Assembly (NCBI GenBank): GCA_036346395.1
Contig: CM070599.1
Coordinates: 8,671,232-8,735,231, forward strand
Reading direction: 5' to 3'
DNA length: 64,000 nt
DNA from: Hsuehochloa calcarea
Lineage: Eukaryota > Streptophyta > Magnoliopsida > Poales > Poaceae
The notes under the pieces are model-generated. The model saw nothing but the letters and a program-made list of their open reading frames with translations. It did not search any database and was not told the DNA's origin. Numbering within the stretch: position 1 is the stretch's first letter; each line of letters starts with the position of its first letter. Both the position numbers and the translations under genes were made by a program. Of this stretch, positions 10,421-21,697 are shown one piece after another.

Positions 10421-10933
10421 TCAAGTAATGATCATATCATCAACATATAAAAGGAGAAGCGTCCGACCACGAGGCGAAGTGTAAATAAAAAGAGCAGGAT
10501 CATGAGCACTGGCTAAGAAACCACCTGCAGTGACAACAGAAGAGAAACGATCAAACCGGACAGGAGAAGCTTGCTTAAGGCCATAAAAAGATCGGCGAAG
10601 GCGACAAACCATACCCTCAAGAACATAATACACCAGTGGTGACTGCATATAAATCTCCTCACGCAGCTCACCATTGAGAAAGACATTCTTAACATCAAGT
10701 AGAGAGATGGACCAAGTCTGAACAGATGCCACAACATGAAGAATGCGAACGGTGGTCATGTGAGCCACAGGAGCAAAAGTCTCATCATAATTACGACCAT
10801 GCCCCTGCCGAAAACCACATGCCACGAGACGAGACTTGTAGCGCTCAAGAGAACCATCAAAGCTGGTATTAACCTTATAGACCCACTTGCACATGATAGG
10901 AGTAACACACACGAAAAAGGGACAATATCCCAC
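10421..10933 (-). pseudogene. C1 reverse transcriptase core
   Basis: Open minus-strand frame with the copia RT order KWVYKVNTSFDGSLERYKSRLVA, ETFAPVAHMTTVR, LDVKNVFLNGEL, FYGLKQASP and the catalytic LLLLYVDDMIIT (YVDD) near 10428-10460. LDVKNVFL has N where copia RTs usually have A (DVKNAFL-like). The product would be a fragment, since upstream and downstream frames are broken. Confidence 0.88.
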
Positions 10934-11084
10934 ATGCCACTACGCTCAAGGGCAGCAATCTCCTTTGGCATCGCATGCTGCTACTCCCGATGAACAGAAG
11001 CATCATGATAAGAAGTCGGTTTAGAAAGAGCCGCTAAACAAAAGCGCGCAGGAGCCGAATAGACTAGCGATCATGAAGAGCATA

Positions 11085-11537
11085 TCAAGGAGGAGAGGCC
11101 GAATAAGATGACCCATCATAAGAAGATGGCGCATCAGAAGAATCCTCAACTCGCGGACGATGAGTGTAGTAGAGAGAATAAGAAGGAGCAAGGCCAGGAG
11201 GAGCTGCTGAAGAGGGTGTCGGTGGTGAAGGAGACAGTGAAGGAGGCACCGGAGAGGCCAAAAGATATGATGGAGGTGTGGTGACTATGCGGGTGGTAGG
11301 AAAAATCAGCAAGGAAACTGGCTCGACAAGAGATGCTGGAGTGGTGAAAGAAGAAGGACGAGGGTAGAAAGGATGAGACTCATCAAAAGTTATGTCCTGA
11401 GAAACCCGTATCCGTCGACCAACAAGATCCCAACAACGATATCCCTTATGCTCAGCGCTATAGCCTAGAAAAACGCACTCCACAGACTGAGAAGTCAGCT
11501 TGGTGCACTCACGAGGTGCAAGAAGAATATAGCACAC
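11085..11537 (-). pseudogene. C1 integrase C-terminal part and Pro/Ser-rich linker
   Basis: Minus strand: SVECVFLGYSAEHKGYRCWD is the conserved copia integrase tail (C.FLGY...KGYRC), followed by a proline/serine-rich linker that joins integrase to RT in copia polyproteins. Confidence 0.82.
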
Positions 11538-11930
11538 ACACTCATAGATGCAAAGGCTAGACTAATCAAGAGTCTTGCCACAGAAATGCTCAACTGGGAT
11601 CCTACCCTGAAGAGCAGAAGAATGCTAAATATTAATCAGGAAAGTGGCAGTAGAAACAACCTTAGTCCAAAAGTGTGGTGGAACAGCAGAAGAAAGCATA
11701 AGAGCACGTGTTGTTTCAAGAAGATAACGATGCTTCTGTTCAGTCACACCGTTCTGGACATGAGCATCAGGGCAAGAAAATTGAGAGAGAGAGTGTCCTA
11801 ATCAGCAAGAAAACTGCGACGGACACTTGACAGGTATTTCCCAGTAGAATCAGCACAAAAAACACGAATATGAGAGTCAAATTGAGTACGGATCATGGTG
11901 GAAAAAGTCTTTTAGATGGATAGATCCTCA

Positions 11931-12420
11931 CTACGAGATGACATAAAGTATATATGTATGTCGAGAAAAATCATCAATAAAAATTATATAATATCGATGG
12001 CCTCCTTTCGAAACGAAATGAGCCGGACCACATATATCAGAATGAACAAGATCAAAAGGACGTTGTGACACTGACTCACTAGAAGGATAGGGGAGTTGAA
12101 GATGTTTACCAAGCTTACAAACCTTATAATTTAGAGAAGCATCACCATACACAGACCCTAAAAGACCACGACGAAGTAAAGAAGATAGACGCGACCTACA
12201 AAGATGTCCCAAACGATGATGCCACTGAACAAAAGACACAGTGGAGGATGTAGCAGAAGCGGAGGCGGTCGTGGAGGCGACAAGACTGGCAGGGGCAGCG
12301 GAAGGAAGATAAAGCAAGTCAAGCTCCCAGAGACGCCATAAGTCACAACGACGAGGGCCAGTACCAACCAGAATCCCTGTGCATCGATCTTAAACAGAAC
12401 AAGAATCAGAATCGAGAATA
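11931..12420 (-). pseudogene. C1 integrase zinc-binding and core start
   Basis: WHHRLGH (HHCC histidines), then YKVCKLGKH, where the first cysteine of the usual CxxCKLGK is tyrosine. PFDLVHSDICGP carries the first catalytic Asp of the DDE core, followed by IIFIDDFSR with the second. The core then breaks into stops across about 11540-11930. Confidence 0.85.
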
Positions 12421-12700
12421 ACACGACAACCATGATCGGTGAGCTGACCGACAGATATGAGCTGCATGGTTAGTTTAGGAACATAAGAAACAACAGGAAC
12501 ATAAAAAGAGCAATTGGAAATAGTGCCTCGTCCTACGACAGAGAGAGATGTATCATCTATTGTCTGAACAATGATAGGATCAGCTAAATGACCAATGGAA
12601 ATGAGACTGTTGGAATCAGATGTCATATGAAAGGAAACATCAGAGTCAAGAATCCAATGTAATAAACCTGAGGAAGAAGGAATAGAAGGTGACCTCTCAC
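12390..12700 (-). pseudogene. C1 aspartic protease
   Basis: LHWILDSDVSFHMTSD: the active site reads D-S-D where copia proteases have D-S-G (WILDSGAS), so the catalytic loop glycine is gone. It continues LSVVGRGTI and PKLTMQLISVGQLTDHG, typical of the copia protease tail. Confidence 0.82.
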
Positions 12701-12707
12701 TAGAAGA

Positions 12708-13435
12708 CTATGCTGTAGAACCAGTAGAACCAGACGGTGCAAAAGCAGCCATGCTACGCGGTAGTGTGAGAAACTCCTGATAATTAGAAGCACAAGAGCT
12801 CCTCTGAGAGAAGGAACCGCCAGTGCCCGTTGAAGGAGAGCCACCATGACTCAAATACTTCTTCTTCCTATAGAAGAATCGTGCCACATGTCCATCCTTA
12901 TTGTAGTAGGTGTAGGGTAGTCCCCTACTAACAGCAACTGTTACTGGTGAAGGCATCACTGGTGAAGGAGGAGCTGGAGACGTTGCGGGTGTAGGAACTA
13001 GAGGAGTTGCTAGAATCGAAGGAAACGACGGTGACAGCAGTAGACCCGCAACACGAAGACGAATCTCCTTAGCACGAACAGCTGCAAGGGCCTCCAACAG
13101 AGTCACACGAGGGTGGTACACCAGCAACTGAGCACGAGTCTGCTCATACCCAGCCCTAAGACGGGTCAAGAAGTCGTAGATGTGACGAAGCTCCTGGTGA
13201 GACTGCTAACGCTGACAACACTGATAAGTGTGGCAAACATGCAGTCCCAAAGAGTCAATCTGACGCCATACCACAGACAACTAGGCATAGAACTCATCTA
13301 CAGTGGTATCTCCCTACTGCAGCGTCTGCTCCTGACGCACAACAGAAAGATACAAAGAATCACCAAACGGCTCGTAGCGGTTGCGCAGATGCTCCCATAT
13401 CAACTGTGCTGAAGCCAAGCTGATACGGATCAACC
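12708..13435 (-). pseudogene. C1 gag, C-terminal part with broken zinc knuckle
   Basis: Minus strand from the G1 junction: IRISLASAQLIWEHLRNRYEP, TLQQGDTTVDEFY, a cysteine-rich CHTYQCCQR block, then DFLTRLRAGYEQTRAQLL. The zinc knuckle reads YTYYNKDGHVARFFYRKKK; its three cysteines are replaced (Y, Y, F), leaving only the His of CX2CX4HX4C. Interrupted at 13435/13436 by G1; the N-terminal part is at 23732-24083. Confidence 0.87.
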
Positions 13436-15223
13436 TCTATACGAGATTAAATCCGTGGGCTGCCCGATCTTTCACGGTGAATCTCGAAGATTAGTAGTGT
13501 GTCATCTTCTTCGCTTAGTGTTGTATAAACAGTACCATATATATAAACAGTAATATGCACGTGAATAATAACCACGGTGGAATTTTTTAAATAAATATAT
13601 GGAGCACAAGTTACAAAATACAGTTCGCAGATAAATCTCACAATCAGCAGTGCACCTTGCCTCAGTCACCAACACCCAGCAAAATATCTCAGCCGAATAG
13701 CTACGTGACTTCTTCTCTTCAATTAATGAGTGTGCAGCCAACACCAACTCAAACCATTAAGTAGTGACTGAAATCAGTGAGATGCAATAGTTGATATTGA
13801 ATCAGCAGCCCTCCAATCCAAAAACAGCAGCACCAACTAGTAATTAATGCTTTCTATTGAGATGCAATAAACAAATCACCGAGTGAATCACCAGGTGACT
13901 TTCATCACCAAGTGACTTTCGGCTGGCAAGCAGGACAGAACTCGACGTGGGATGTCAATTTCAGCTGATCCTTTCAATTGATTAATAGATGTAACCCTAG
14001 CTTGTGGTCAGCAATTTCAATTGATCCCAAGAAGTAGCAAGGATAATTATTCTGCCCAGTCCAGACGTAACCATACAGAGGTAAAACTCAAACCTGTAAT
14101 TCTCCAACCCGTGATTAATAGATGCCCCACGAACTGAAGAAAAAGTATCCAACAAGAAATCAGATGCACAACTCCAAGATCAAAGCTCGAAACTGCACAG
14201 CCAACAATGAAACCTAGATCGGTTTCATCAGGAGATCGAAGCACATGTTTGGGTCGCCACCATAGCGAGGCGCGTATACAGTCGAATTGGGAGAGCATGC
14301 CTCTGGAACCCTCGTCTTTGAAGGCTTGCACGAGCGAGGACGAATAAGATTTTTGGGGAGCGTTCGCACGACTGCTCGCTGCTTCGTTTTCATTCGATTA
14401 TCTGCTACGTCTACATCGACTGCACGACTACTACCACGACGTCCACTACGCCATGGCGAACGACGACCTCACCAACACTTCTGCTGCTGTTCCGTCTACT
14501 GGTTCTGGTACATCTCTCTCACATTTTTTGTTTGTTTAGCTTTATTATCTGTTGTTATCTTGAACACTGAGATAGGAATATTAATTTATGTTCTTTTAGA
14601 AATTCGTATGATTATGGTGTTCATGATTACTTGCTTTATGAAAAAGGTTAAAGTATTGTCCATGATTCATTTAGTATATTTTTGAATTAAAGTAATTAAA
14701 AAATATTCATATATTCAACAGATAATACTCAACAACCAACAAAAAAAAAACCTCCCAAGCTATTCCAAAGGTCTGGCCTTTATATTGGCACCCAAGGGTG
14801 CGGCCAACCGAACACACGCACGGTTCCACAACTGAACCAAACACCAACTCAACCTAGGCTTAAGGCCGGCTAATCTCTAAGGAAACAAACAAAAATAAAA
14901 AGAACAAGTAGAATTGGACTCTTAATCCCTTTTGGCTCACGGCAAGGAGCCGGTGCCGGTTGGAGATACCACACGGTTGGTCTCCTGGCTCTTTCTTCTT
15001 TGCGTTGCTCTTTCTATCCACGGTATGTAGAGCAGGAACTAAATACCTTAGTATTCCTTTCCCATAGTCAGCGGCATTCTTTTGTCGTGCCGTCGGGCAC
15101 GGCACACCAGTGCTTGAAGCTAAGTTTCTTTCTTGTTGCAAAATAGCACAAACGAGAGGATTAAAAATAGCTTGTGGTTTAGCAACACAAGCCAGTGTAG
15201 TTGTAGTAGCGGTCGCCGTATCA
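13436..15223 (-). repeat. G1 3' LTR (possibly with a further insertion)
   Basis: The right portion (14928-15223) is a direct repeat of 23443-23726. The minus-strand LTR start TGATACGGCG sits right after the PPT. A TATA-like GCCTTTATATTGG (minus strand) lies at about 14776-14790. The left portion, 13436 to about 14740, has no second copy in the window because the 5' LTR is truncated, and it contains plus-strand gag-start-like sequence at 14453. It may therefore include another LTR insertion. The left terminus TCTATA is not canonical TG. Confidence 0.55.
14453..14540 (+). other. Plus-strand copia leader/gag-start-like relic
   Basis: ATG at 14453 encodes MANDDLTNTSAAVPSTGSG and runs to a TAG by about 14540. 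It is preceded by a CTACATCGACTGCACGAC-rich leader (14400-14450) that resembles the region before gag in some grass copia elements. Opposite orientation to G1, so it may come from another element. Short; identity tentative. Confidence 0.3.
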
Positions 15224-15287
15224 TCCCCTCCCCCTTCAAGCGAAATCGTCATCGGTTTCGGGGCAATCTTCGAAACCTTTTTTTCTT

Positions 15288-15773
15288 TTATGCTGAAATT
15301 TTCTCCACTTTGATTGCACTCTCCATCATTGGTCTAAGCACATGTCGCTTCCCATGATGCACAAAAGAATATGTGTTAGTCCGTCCAACATGTGTAGCAT
15401 TATGATCATATTGCCATGGCCTACTCAATAGCAACTCACATGCATCTATTGGCACGACATCGCAATCCACCTTGTCAACATAATCACCAACGACGAAAGA
15501 AACACACACCTTATGAGTTATTTTCAACCTCCCGGAGTTATACAACCATTTCACGTAGTGCGGTTGCGGACGTTTCTACATGGACAGCCCCAATGCGTAC
15601 ACCAAATCTTTGCTAATCACATAGGTAAAACTCCCACCGTTAATTATCAGCTTGCACACTTTCTCCTTGATCTTGCACTCTGTTTGGAAAATACTCCACC
15701 GTTGCCCTTTAACTTCAATTTCAGCACTTTGCACCTTTTGAACAAGCATGTTCAAACCACTTTTAGGGGGCAA
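15288..15773 (-). pseudogene. G1 aspartic protease
   Basis: Minus strand: KLIINGGSFTYVISKDL (15576-15773), then VSFVVGDYVDKVDCDVVP and ELLLSRPWQYDHNATHVGRTN (15288-15554). The related G2 and G3 proteases read IIDGGSC; here the catalytic Asp is Asn (IINGG). The next segment, KVEKISA, stop, KKK, runs into the PPT. Confidence 0.82.
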
Positions 15774-16420
15774 ATCATCAATGGATATCCATGTTTCATA
15801 AGAACAAACAACGGTCTCCAGTTTTTCTTATTTGTCATTTTCAGACTCGCTACTAGAGCTCCCCACGACATAACATTCCCCAGTGAGCAACACTTTCGCT
15901 GATTTGGACAATCATGCATTATGTGTCCTCTTCCTTTGCACTTGAAGCACTCAATGTTACTAGTACGAGTAGAAGAAAATACAAGAGAAGTAGCTTTAGA
16001 GGCTTCTTTACCTCCATTACCAGCCGCTTTTGACACCTCCAGGGCTATCCGGTGTAATGATGCCACCTTGGAGCTTGCGATAATATCATCACCTTGCTGT
16101 TGTGGACGCCACCATGTACTCTTGTGGGTAGTGCGACTACCACGCGCTTCCGTTGTAAGATACGTTGTTCAGATCGCAGCGCATGATGCACAAGGTCTTG
16201 TAGATTGCTGTATTCCAACGACTCCGTCTTCTCCTGCGCATCGTCATTCAAACCCTCAAATAAGTGAGCCATGGTTGCCTCCTCAGGTTCGTTCACGCCC
16301 GTACGAAACATGTGAATCTCCATCTCCTTGTAGTAGTCATCTACAGACAAGGAACCTTGACGAAGTCGCTGCAACTTCGTGTGCAAGGTTCGAGTGTAGT
16401 GCGCCAGTACAAACCACCTC
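15752..16420 (-). pseudogene. G1 gag, C-terminal part with zinc knuckle
   Basis: Minus strand: YTRTLHTKLQRLRQGSLSVD, DYYKEMEIHMFRTGV, MAHLFEGLN, then an intact-looking knuckle CFKCKGRGHIMHDC (CX2CX4HX4C) near 15918-15960, followed by PNQRK. The N-terminal half is at 22735-23440, separated by G2. Confidence 0.86.
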
Positions 16421-17460
16421 TGATGCGGGGGATGCCCGGTCTTCTCGACGTAGAACCTCTCGATAACTTGTGTATCCTGACGAACCACCAGCTGATCCCC
16501 CGCGTCAATGCACGGACTTGCAACTCTATGGAAAATTCGCCCAAACACACACTTGATTGGATCCTCGCTGACCACAAGTGAAGATCGTCGAACACTCAAT
16601 TCTCAGCGGAAAAGTAAGAACGACCCCCTGTTCTCAATGCCCAATTCCCTCTATTTTGGCTATAAGCACAACAGGAGAATCAAGCAAAAGCTTTGAAAAT
16701 ATATTAAACGTGGTCTGAGGTTACAATGGGGGTCTACCCCTCAATATATAGTGCCCCTTCTCCTCCTCATGGCTGGCCAAGATGCCCTACTCCTACTTTA
16801 ATTCGGAATTAGAACTCCTACTCCAATTTCGACTCAATCTAAAACAAAAAGGAAACTCTAATTTTACAACCGTCATATTGTTTATGTTATATCTTTTGAC
16901 TCAGGAGGAATTTAGGAGTGAGGGAGGATCCATTGGATCGGGCCTGAAGTTAGCTTTCCAACAAGCCCAAAAACACCCAAATCTGACTTCGTATGAGAAA
17001 GTTATGACCTTTTTACTCCGAACTATCCTGCTGATTCCGAATCCGAATTTGAGGCTGATTCCGAATCCGAATTGAATTCTGAGTTGATTCCGAGTTTGAA
17101 TTTGGTTGGGGTTGTGGAAGTTTCGAATTTGACTTGGATTCTTGGGCTTCTCTCCCCTTGCTTGTCTCCCACGAGCTTCTCCTCCATTGTGACGGCATTT
17201 CTTCAAGAACAGCCTCATATCCTTCATCTCCGTTCATTATTGAATCTTCCAATCTGAGCACAAGCAAAACACTAGTTTTAGTTAGTATGAAATTCTCATT
17301 GATAACATTATGTGATTCAGCTAGAAACAAATTCACCTGTTCTTTTAATAATTTGGCTCGTGCTCTTGTAATAGGTCCAGATGGCAGATCTGAAGTTTCA
17401 ACACTTATAGGTTGATCTATAGTAGCAGAAGATGGCAAAGAGCTAGGGATGCCCTCCTCA
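16421..17460 (-). repeat. G2 3' LTR
   Basis: Direct repeat of 21698-22734. It contains a run of GATTCCGAATC-like dyads at about 17033-17095 and encodes on the minus strand the end of the polyprotein (GPITRARAKLLKEQ). Confidence 0.87.
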
Positions 17461-17560
17461 TCCTCCCCCTCTTGAAAAGGCGTCGACCTCGACGCTGGAT
17501 CGTCACCACCAAAGAAAGGTGATAAATCAACTACATTGAACGTAGAACTCACGCCATAGG
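17461..17560 (-). pseudogene. G2 integrase C-terminal tail
   Basis: Minus strand STFNVVDLSPFFGGDD, then an acidic linker; it resembles the gypsy integrase C-terminus (TFNV-DL-P). It continues into the LTR as GPITRARAKLL. Upstream it abuts RT/RNase H-proximal sequence directly, marking the deletion junction at about 17555-17566. Confidence 0.78.
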
Positions 17561-18450
17561 TAAAATAAGCAAAGATGCTTCGGTCAAGCGTTTCTTAAGT
17601 TCAGCAAAAGCATTTTCTTGCGCTACCCCCCCACACAAATTCAACACCCTTTTTAGTAAGTTCATTCAATGGGGCAGAGATAGTGCTAAAATCCTTCACA
17701 AAGCGTCGGTAAAAACCAGCAAGACCATGAAAGCTCCTAATCTGACTTACATTCACAGGAGTTGGCCAATTTTTAATAGCTTCAATTTTCGATTCGTCTA
17801 CTTCAACTCCTTACGCAGAAACAACATATCCCAAAAAGATTACACGATCTTTGCATAATGTGCACTTTGCCAAGTTACCAAACAGTTTAGCATCGTGTAA
17901 AAGTTGTAGAACTTGTCTAATATGACCAATGTGTTCAGATTCAGTGCGACTATAAATCAGGATATCATCAAAGTATACAACCACGAATTTACCAATCAAA
18001 TACCGTAAAAGATGATTCAACACATGAATGTACTAGGTGCATTAGTTAAACCAAATGGCATTACCAACCACTCATACAAACCAAATTTTGTCTTAAAGGT
18101 TGTTTTCCACTCATCCCCTTCGTGCATCCTAATTTTATGGTAACCACTACGCAAATCTATTTTGGAGAAAATAACAGCACCACTCAATTCGTCTAGCATG
18201 TCATCTAAGCGAGGAATAGGATGACGATATCGAATAGTGATATTATTAATCGCTCGACAATCTACGCACATACGCCATGAACCATCTTTCTTAGGAACTA
18301 AAATAACAGGACAAATAAGGGCTTAGGCTTTCACGAACGTACCCTTTGGATAGAAGCTCTTGTACTTATTTCTGAATTTCCTTTGTTTCCTCTGGGTTGG
18401 TGCGGTATGGTGGCCAATTGGGCAGCGACGCTCCTGAAATCAAGTCGATC
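17561..18450 (-). pseudogene. G2 reverse transcriptase
   Basis: Minus strand: MCVDCRAINNITIRYRHPIP, IFSKIDLRSGYHKIRMHEGD, EWKTTFKTKFGLYEWLVMPF, then KFVVVYFDDILIYS (the YFDD catalytic motif, about 17920-17995) and RVIFLGYVVSA. Frames are broken near 18020 and again near 17810. Thumb sequence (SFHGLAGFYRRF) follows at 17690-17750 with little after it. Confidence 0.87.
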
Positions 18451-18913
18451 TTATGTTCGATCCCACAAATTGGTGGCAGCCCAGCGGGTACCTCCTTGGG
18501 AAACACGTCGCTGAATTCCTGCAAAACATGAGCAACACCACTAGGAAACGAAGTTAAGTCATTAGCAGCAAGCAATGCATTCTTGTACACAAGTACAAAG
18601 TGCATCAAAGTGGGATTCTCACTCAGCTCTCTTATTTCTGATTTGGAGGCTATCATCACTAACTTGTTCTCTCCCTCACTTTTCTTTTTACCACTCAGAT
18701 TTGTCTTGTGGCGCTCACTCACCGAAGGTGGAATCTCTCTATTTTTCCCTTTTTCGCTCGCACTCTCTACTTTTACCTTCGTCTCTTGCATGGAATCATT
18801 CACAATTTCAGCAGGAGTAAGTGGTTTTAACAACACATCCTTGTTGTTCCACTTGAAGTTGTAGCAATCGCCGCTACCATCATGTATGGCAAAGACGGTC
18901 ATATTGCCATGGT

Positions 18914-19460
18914 CTACCCAAAGAAGAGATGGCAAACAGTCATAGGGACAACATCACAATCAACGGTATCACGGTAAGTGCCAATCTGAAAGTGTATACA
19001 TACCATGTAGGTCACCTTTACCTCTCCATTCTCACTTAACCACTGAATATGGTAAGGATGAGGATGTGAAATAAACTTCAGTCCCAGCTTGGTGCATAAT
19101 TCTTTGCTTGCCAAATTGTGACAACTACCACCGTCGATTATCACTTTGCATGCTTTCCCCTTTCCCACTTGTGCGCGGGTCTGAAACAGGTTGCATCGCT
19201 GTTCCATAGATAGTGCGGGCAGCACACTTAACACCTTTTGCGTGCAAATCACCGTTGGCAGATTGACGGCGCTGCACACGAGTTGCCCATCTCCATCCTC
19301 GTCCACATCATCAAAGCGTTCAAATTCAGCAAACGGATCATCTTCATCTTCGCTAGTTGATGCATACTCGCCCGCTTCAGTGTACAATATGGTCTTGTTA
19401 TTTGGTCAATACTTCTGCTTATGCCCACGTCCCAAGCACTTGAAGCATTGTATATCACGA
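18914..19460 (-). pseudogene. G2 protease and zinc knuckle
   Basis: Knuckle QCFKCLGRGHKQKY at about 19406-19450 has tyrosine at the last cysteine. The protease follows: CKVIIDGGSCHNLASKEL, then VCIHFQIGTYRDTVDCDVVP. The active site is D-G-G rather than D-S/T-G; G3 has the same IIDGGSC, so this looks like a lineage trait and not damage. Confidence 0.85.
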
Positions 19461-19577
19461 GTTCTTGTTGTAGAACCCACCGAAGAAGTGCCACTTGCAG
19501 CTCGTTGGGCACTTCGCCTTGCAAGGGATGGAGGCTCCTCCCTCTTGCCACTTGGTGCACTCCGGAAAGTTGAACCA

Positions 19578-20611
19578 CTAACTGGAGATGTGCTCTTGCT
19601 CGAAAAAATACTTAGGCACAAATTTATCGCGACCCGAAGGATCATGAGCAGAAAACCGTGCATCTTCCTCCAATTGTTGTTCAGCTTTCGTTGCTTGATG
19701 CACCAGCTCACATGTGTTGTTATATGGTTGAAAATTAACAATGCGCCTAATATTGTGATTCAGATCAGCAAAATATCGTGCCATGGTTTGCTCTTCATTT
19801 TCATGTACTTTGGCGTGAATCATTGCTTGCTCCATCTCTTTATAATACTCCTCTGCAGAGTTAGCTCATTGTTTTAGACTCTAGAGCTTGCTGAAAAGAG
19901 AACGTGTATAATGCTTTGGCACAAAATGAGTACGCATCTCTGTCTTCATATCAGCCCAAGTGGCCACGGGTGGTTCTCCCCGTTCGGCTCGTTGGCGCTC
20001 CACTTGGTCCCACCACACAAGAGCATATCCATCAAATTCCATAGCAGCAAGCTTCAATTTTCTGTCTTCAGAACAGCGCTGCAAACGAAATAATTTATCC
20101 ACTTTCAACTCTCATGTGAGGTACTCTTCAGGATCAGTTCCACCTTGAAATTTGGGAATGTTGAGCTTGACCCTTCCCAAATCATCATCTGCATGCTGTC
20201 GGCGACGATAATTATCATTGCGGTGCAACTGAAACTCGTCGTCCCAATCAACATCATATGCAGCACCACCTCGACCAAAGCCTTGAGCACGTCCACGGCC
20301 ACGTCCAGGGCCAGGAGGATGCCTTGCGTTAGCAACTGCATGGTCATGGGTTATGCGCCAAGACGCAATGTGGTTAACATGGGCCTCGCTTGTCCGACCA
20401 TCTACACTTCCAACATCTCCTTGGTTGCCCCCAAGCATCTCCTTGAGTTCAACAATGCCTTGGCGCAAGGTATTGATCTCATTAGCAACTCGCAACTCCC
20501 CACTCTGCATGTCCTCACCAATGACTGCAGCCACATCATCCAGATTCTTCCGGAACTACCGTTGCAACTCAGCGCGTAATGCATCAAATCGGTACTGTGG
20601 GACTGATGCAT
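19578..20611 (-). pseudogene. G2 gag
   Basis: Minus-strand blocks: 20112-20534 (RQGIVELKEMLGG coiled region, Gly/Arg-rich PGPGRGRGRAQGFGRGG, then LNIPKFQGGTDPEEYL), 19881-20108 (ALVWWDQVERQRAERGEPP, HFVPKHYTRSLFSKL) and 19578-19835 (NEEQTMARYFADLN). Order matches gypsy gag (F-G..DPE.YL, WW, F.P..Y). At least two frame breaks. Confidence 0.85.
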
Positions 20612-20639
20612 TAGGATCCTCCACCTCCGCTTCAGATCC

Positions 20640-21697
20640 TGCTATGGTTAGTAAAGCACAGAACAAAGTACAGGTGTGTATATGTAGAGGTCACTCAACT
20701 CACAATCCTAACAAGGTGAAGTTTCTTTACCATTCCAAAAGGAATTAAGATCAACAATACTTACACTTCAGGGCAGCAGGAACCACAAGGTGATGTGTGA
20801 GCGAATTTCAAGAGCAAAGCTATGCACGACACAGGAGTTTATTGGAGTTTGGTAGGGAATGTGTATACCTACCCAATTCTGCAATTCTAGCTTGTTAAGC
20901 TAAGTAATAATCCAAGCTAGAATACTTTGCCTAGGTGCCGATCACAAAGATATAAGTGAAAATCAAAGCAACTCGCACGCAAAGATATTGGAACTTAGTG
21001 CAATCAAGGAATGAGCTATGTAAGATATAAGTGAAGAACAAAATAGCTCGTATTGCACAAGTTATAGAAAGACGCTAACTAGTTGCAAATAATGAAACTA
21101 GGGCACAAGGTTGCACAAAATATTTATATTCTAACAATCGAATCAAGAATGACTGGGGATTTTCGCTCAAGTTTATGGTCCGACTATGCGCTTTCTTTTT
21201 CCTTTTCTCTTTTCTCTTTTCTCTTCTTTCTTTTTTTCTATTCTCTTTTTCCTTCCTTTTTTTGAACTATTGCCAAAATTCTTGTTCTACCAAAAATGAG
21301 CAAAAATTCTTTCCCACCTTTTGATCTTTGAACAATTGCAAGAACACAAATATTAATATGCAGCCCTAAGCAACGATTTAGCTAGTCTTAAATAGGTTCA
21401 AAGTATTCACAAAGGATTGAAAGGTTCACAAAGGATAAATTGATGTCTCACTTCTTTTTGTTTTTTATAGACACGACTAAAAAAAATCAAAGTAGGCTCA
21501 AATAAAAAGCAGCACAAAAAAAATTCAAGATCAGCAAACTAAACTTGATTCTAATGGACACAAACTTAACAAAACTCACTAGGATAACAAATTAAATACT
21601 ACGGCTGAATTTTTTTGTACAGCTTTTTCGCGTATGGGAAAAAAATTTAGATAACTTGATAAAGATCCTACCGAGTCAACGGAGCTCTTATACCACC
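20640..21697 (-). other. G2 leader between gag and 5' LTR
   Basis: About 1 kb of non-coding leader with a TC-rich run at 21190-21260 (TTTTCTCTTTTCTCTTTTC). The primer binding site is at the right end. No ORF that I can support. Confidence 0.55.

Noticed and set aside
21190..21262. Long TC-rich tract as a functional microsatellite
   Set aside because: Irregular pyrimidine run in the G2 leader; ordinary for LTR elements, no added evidence.
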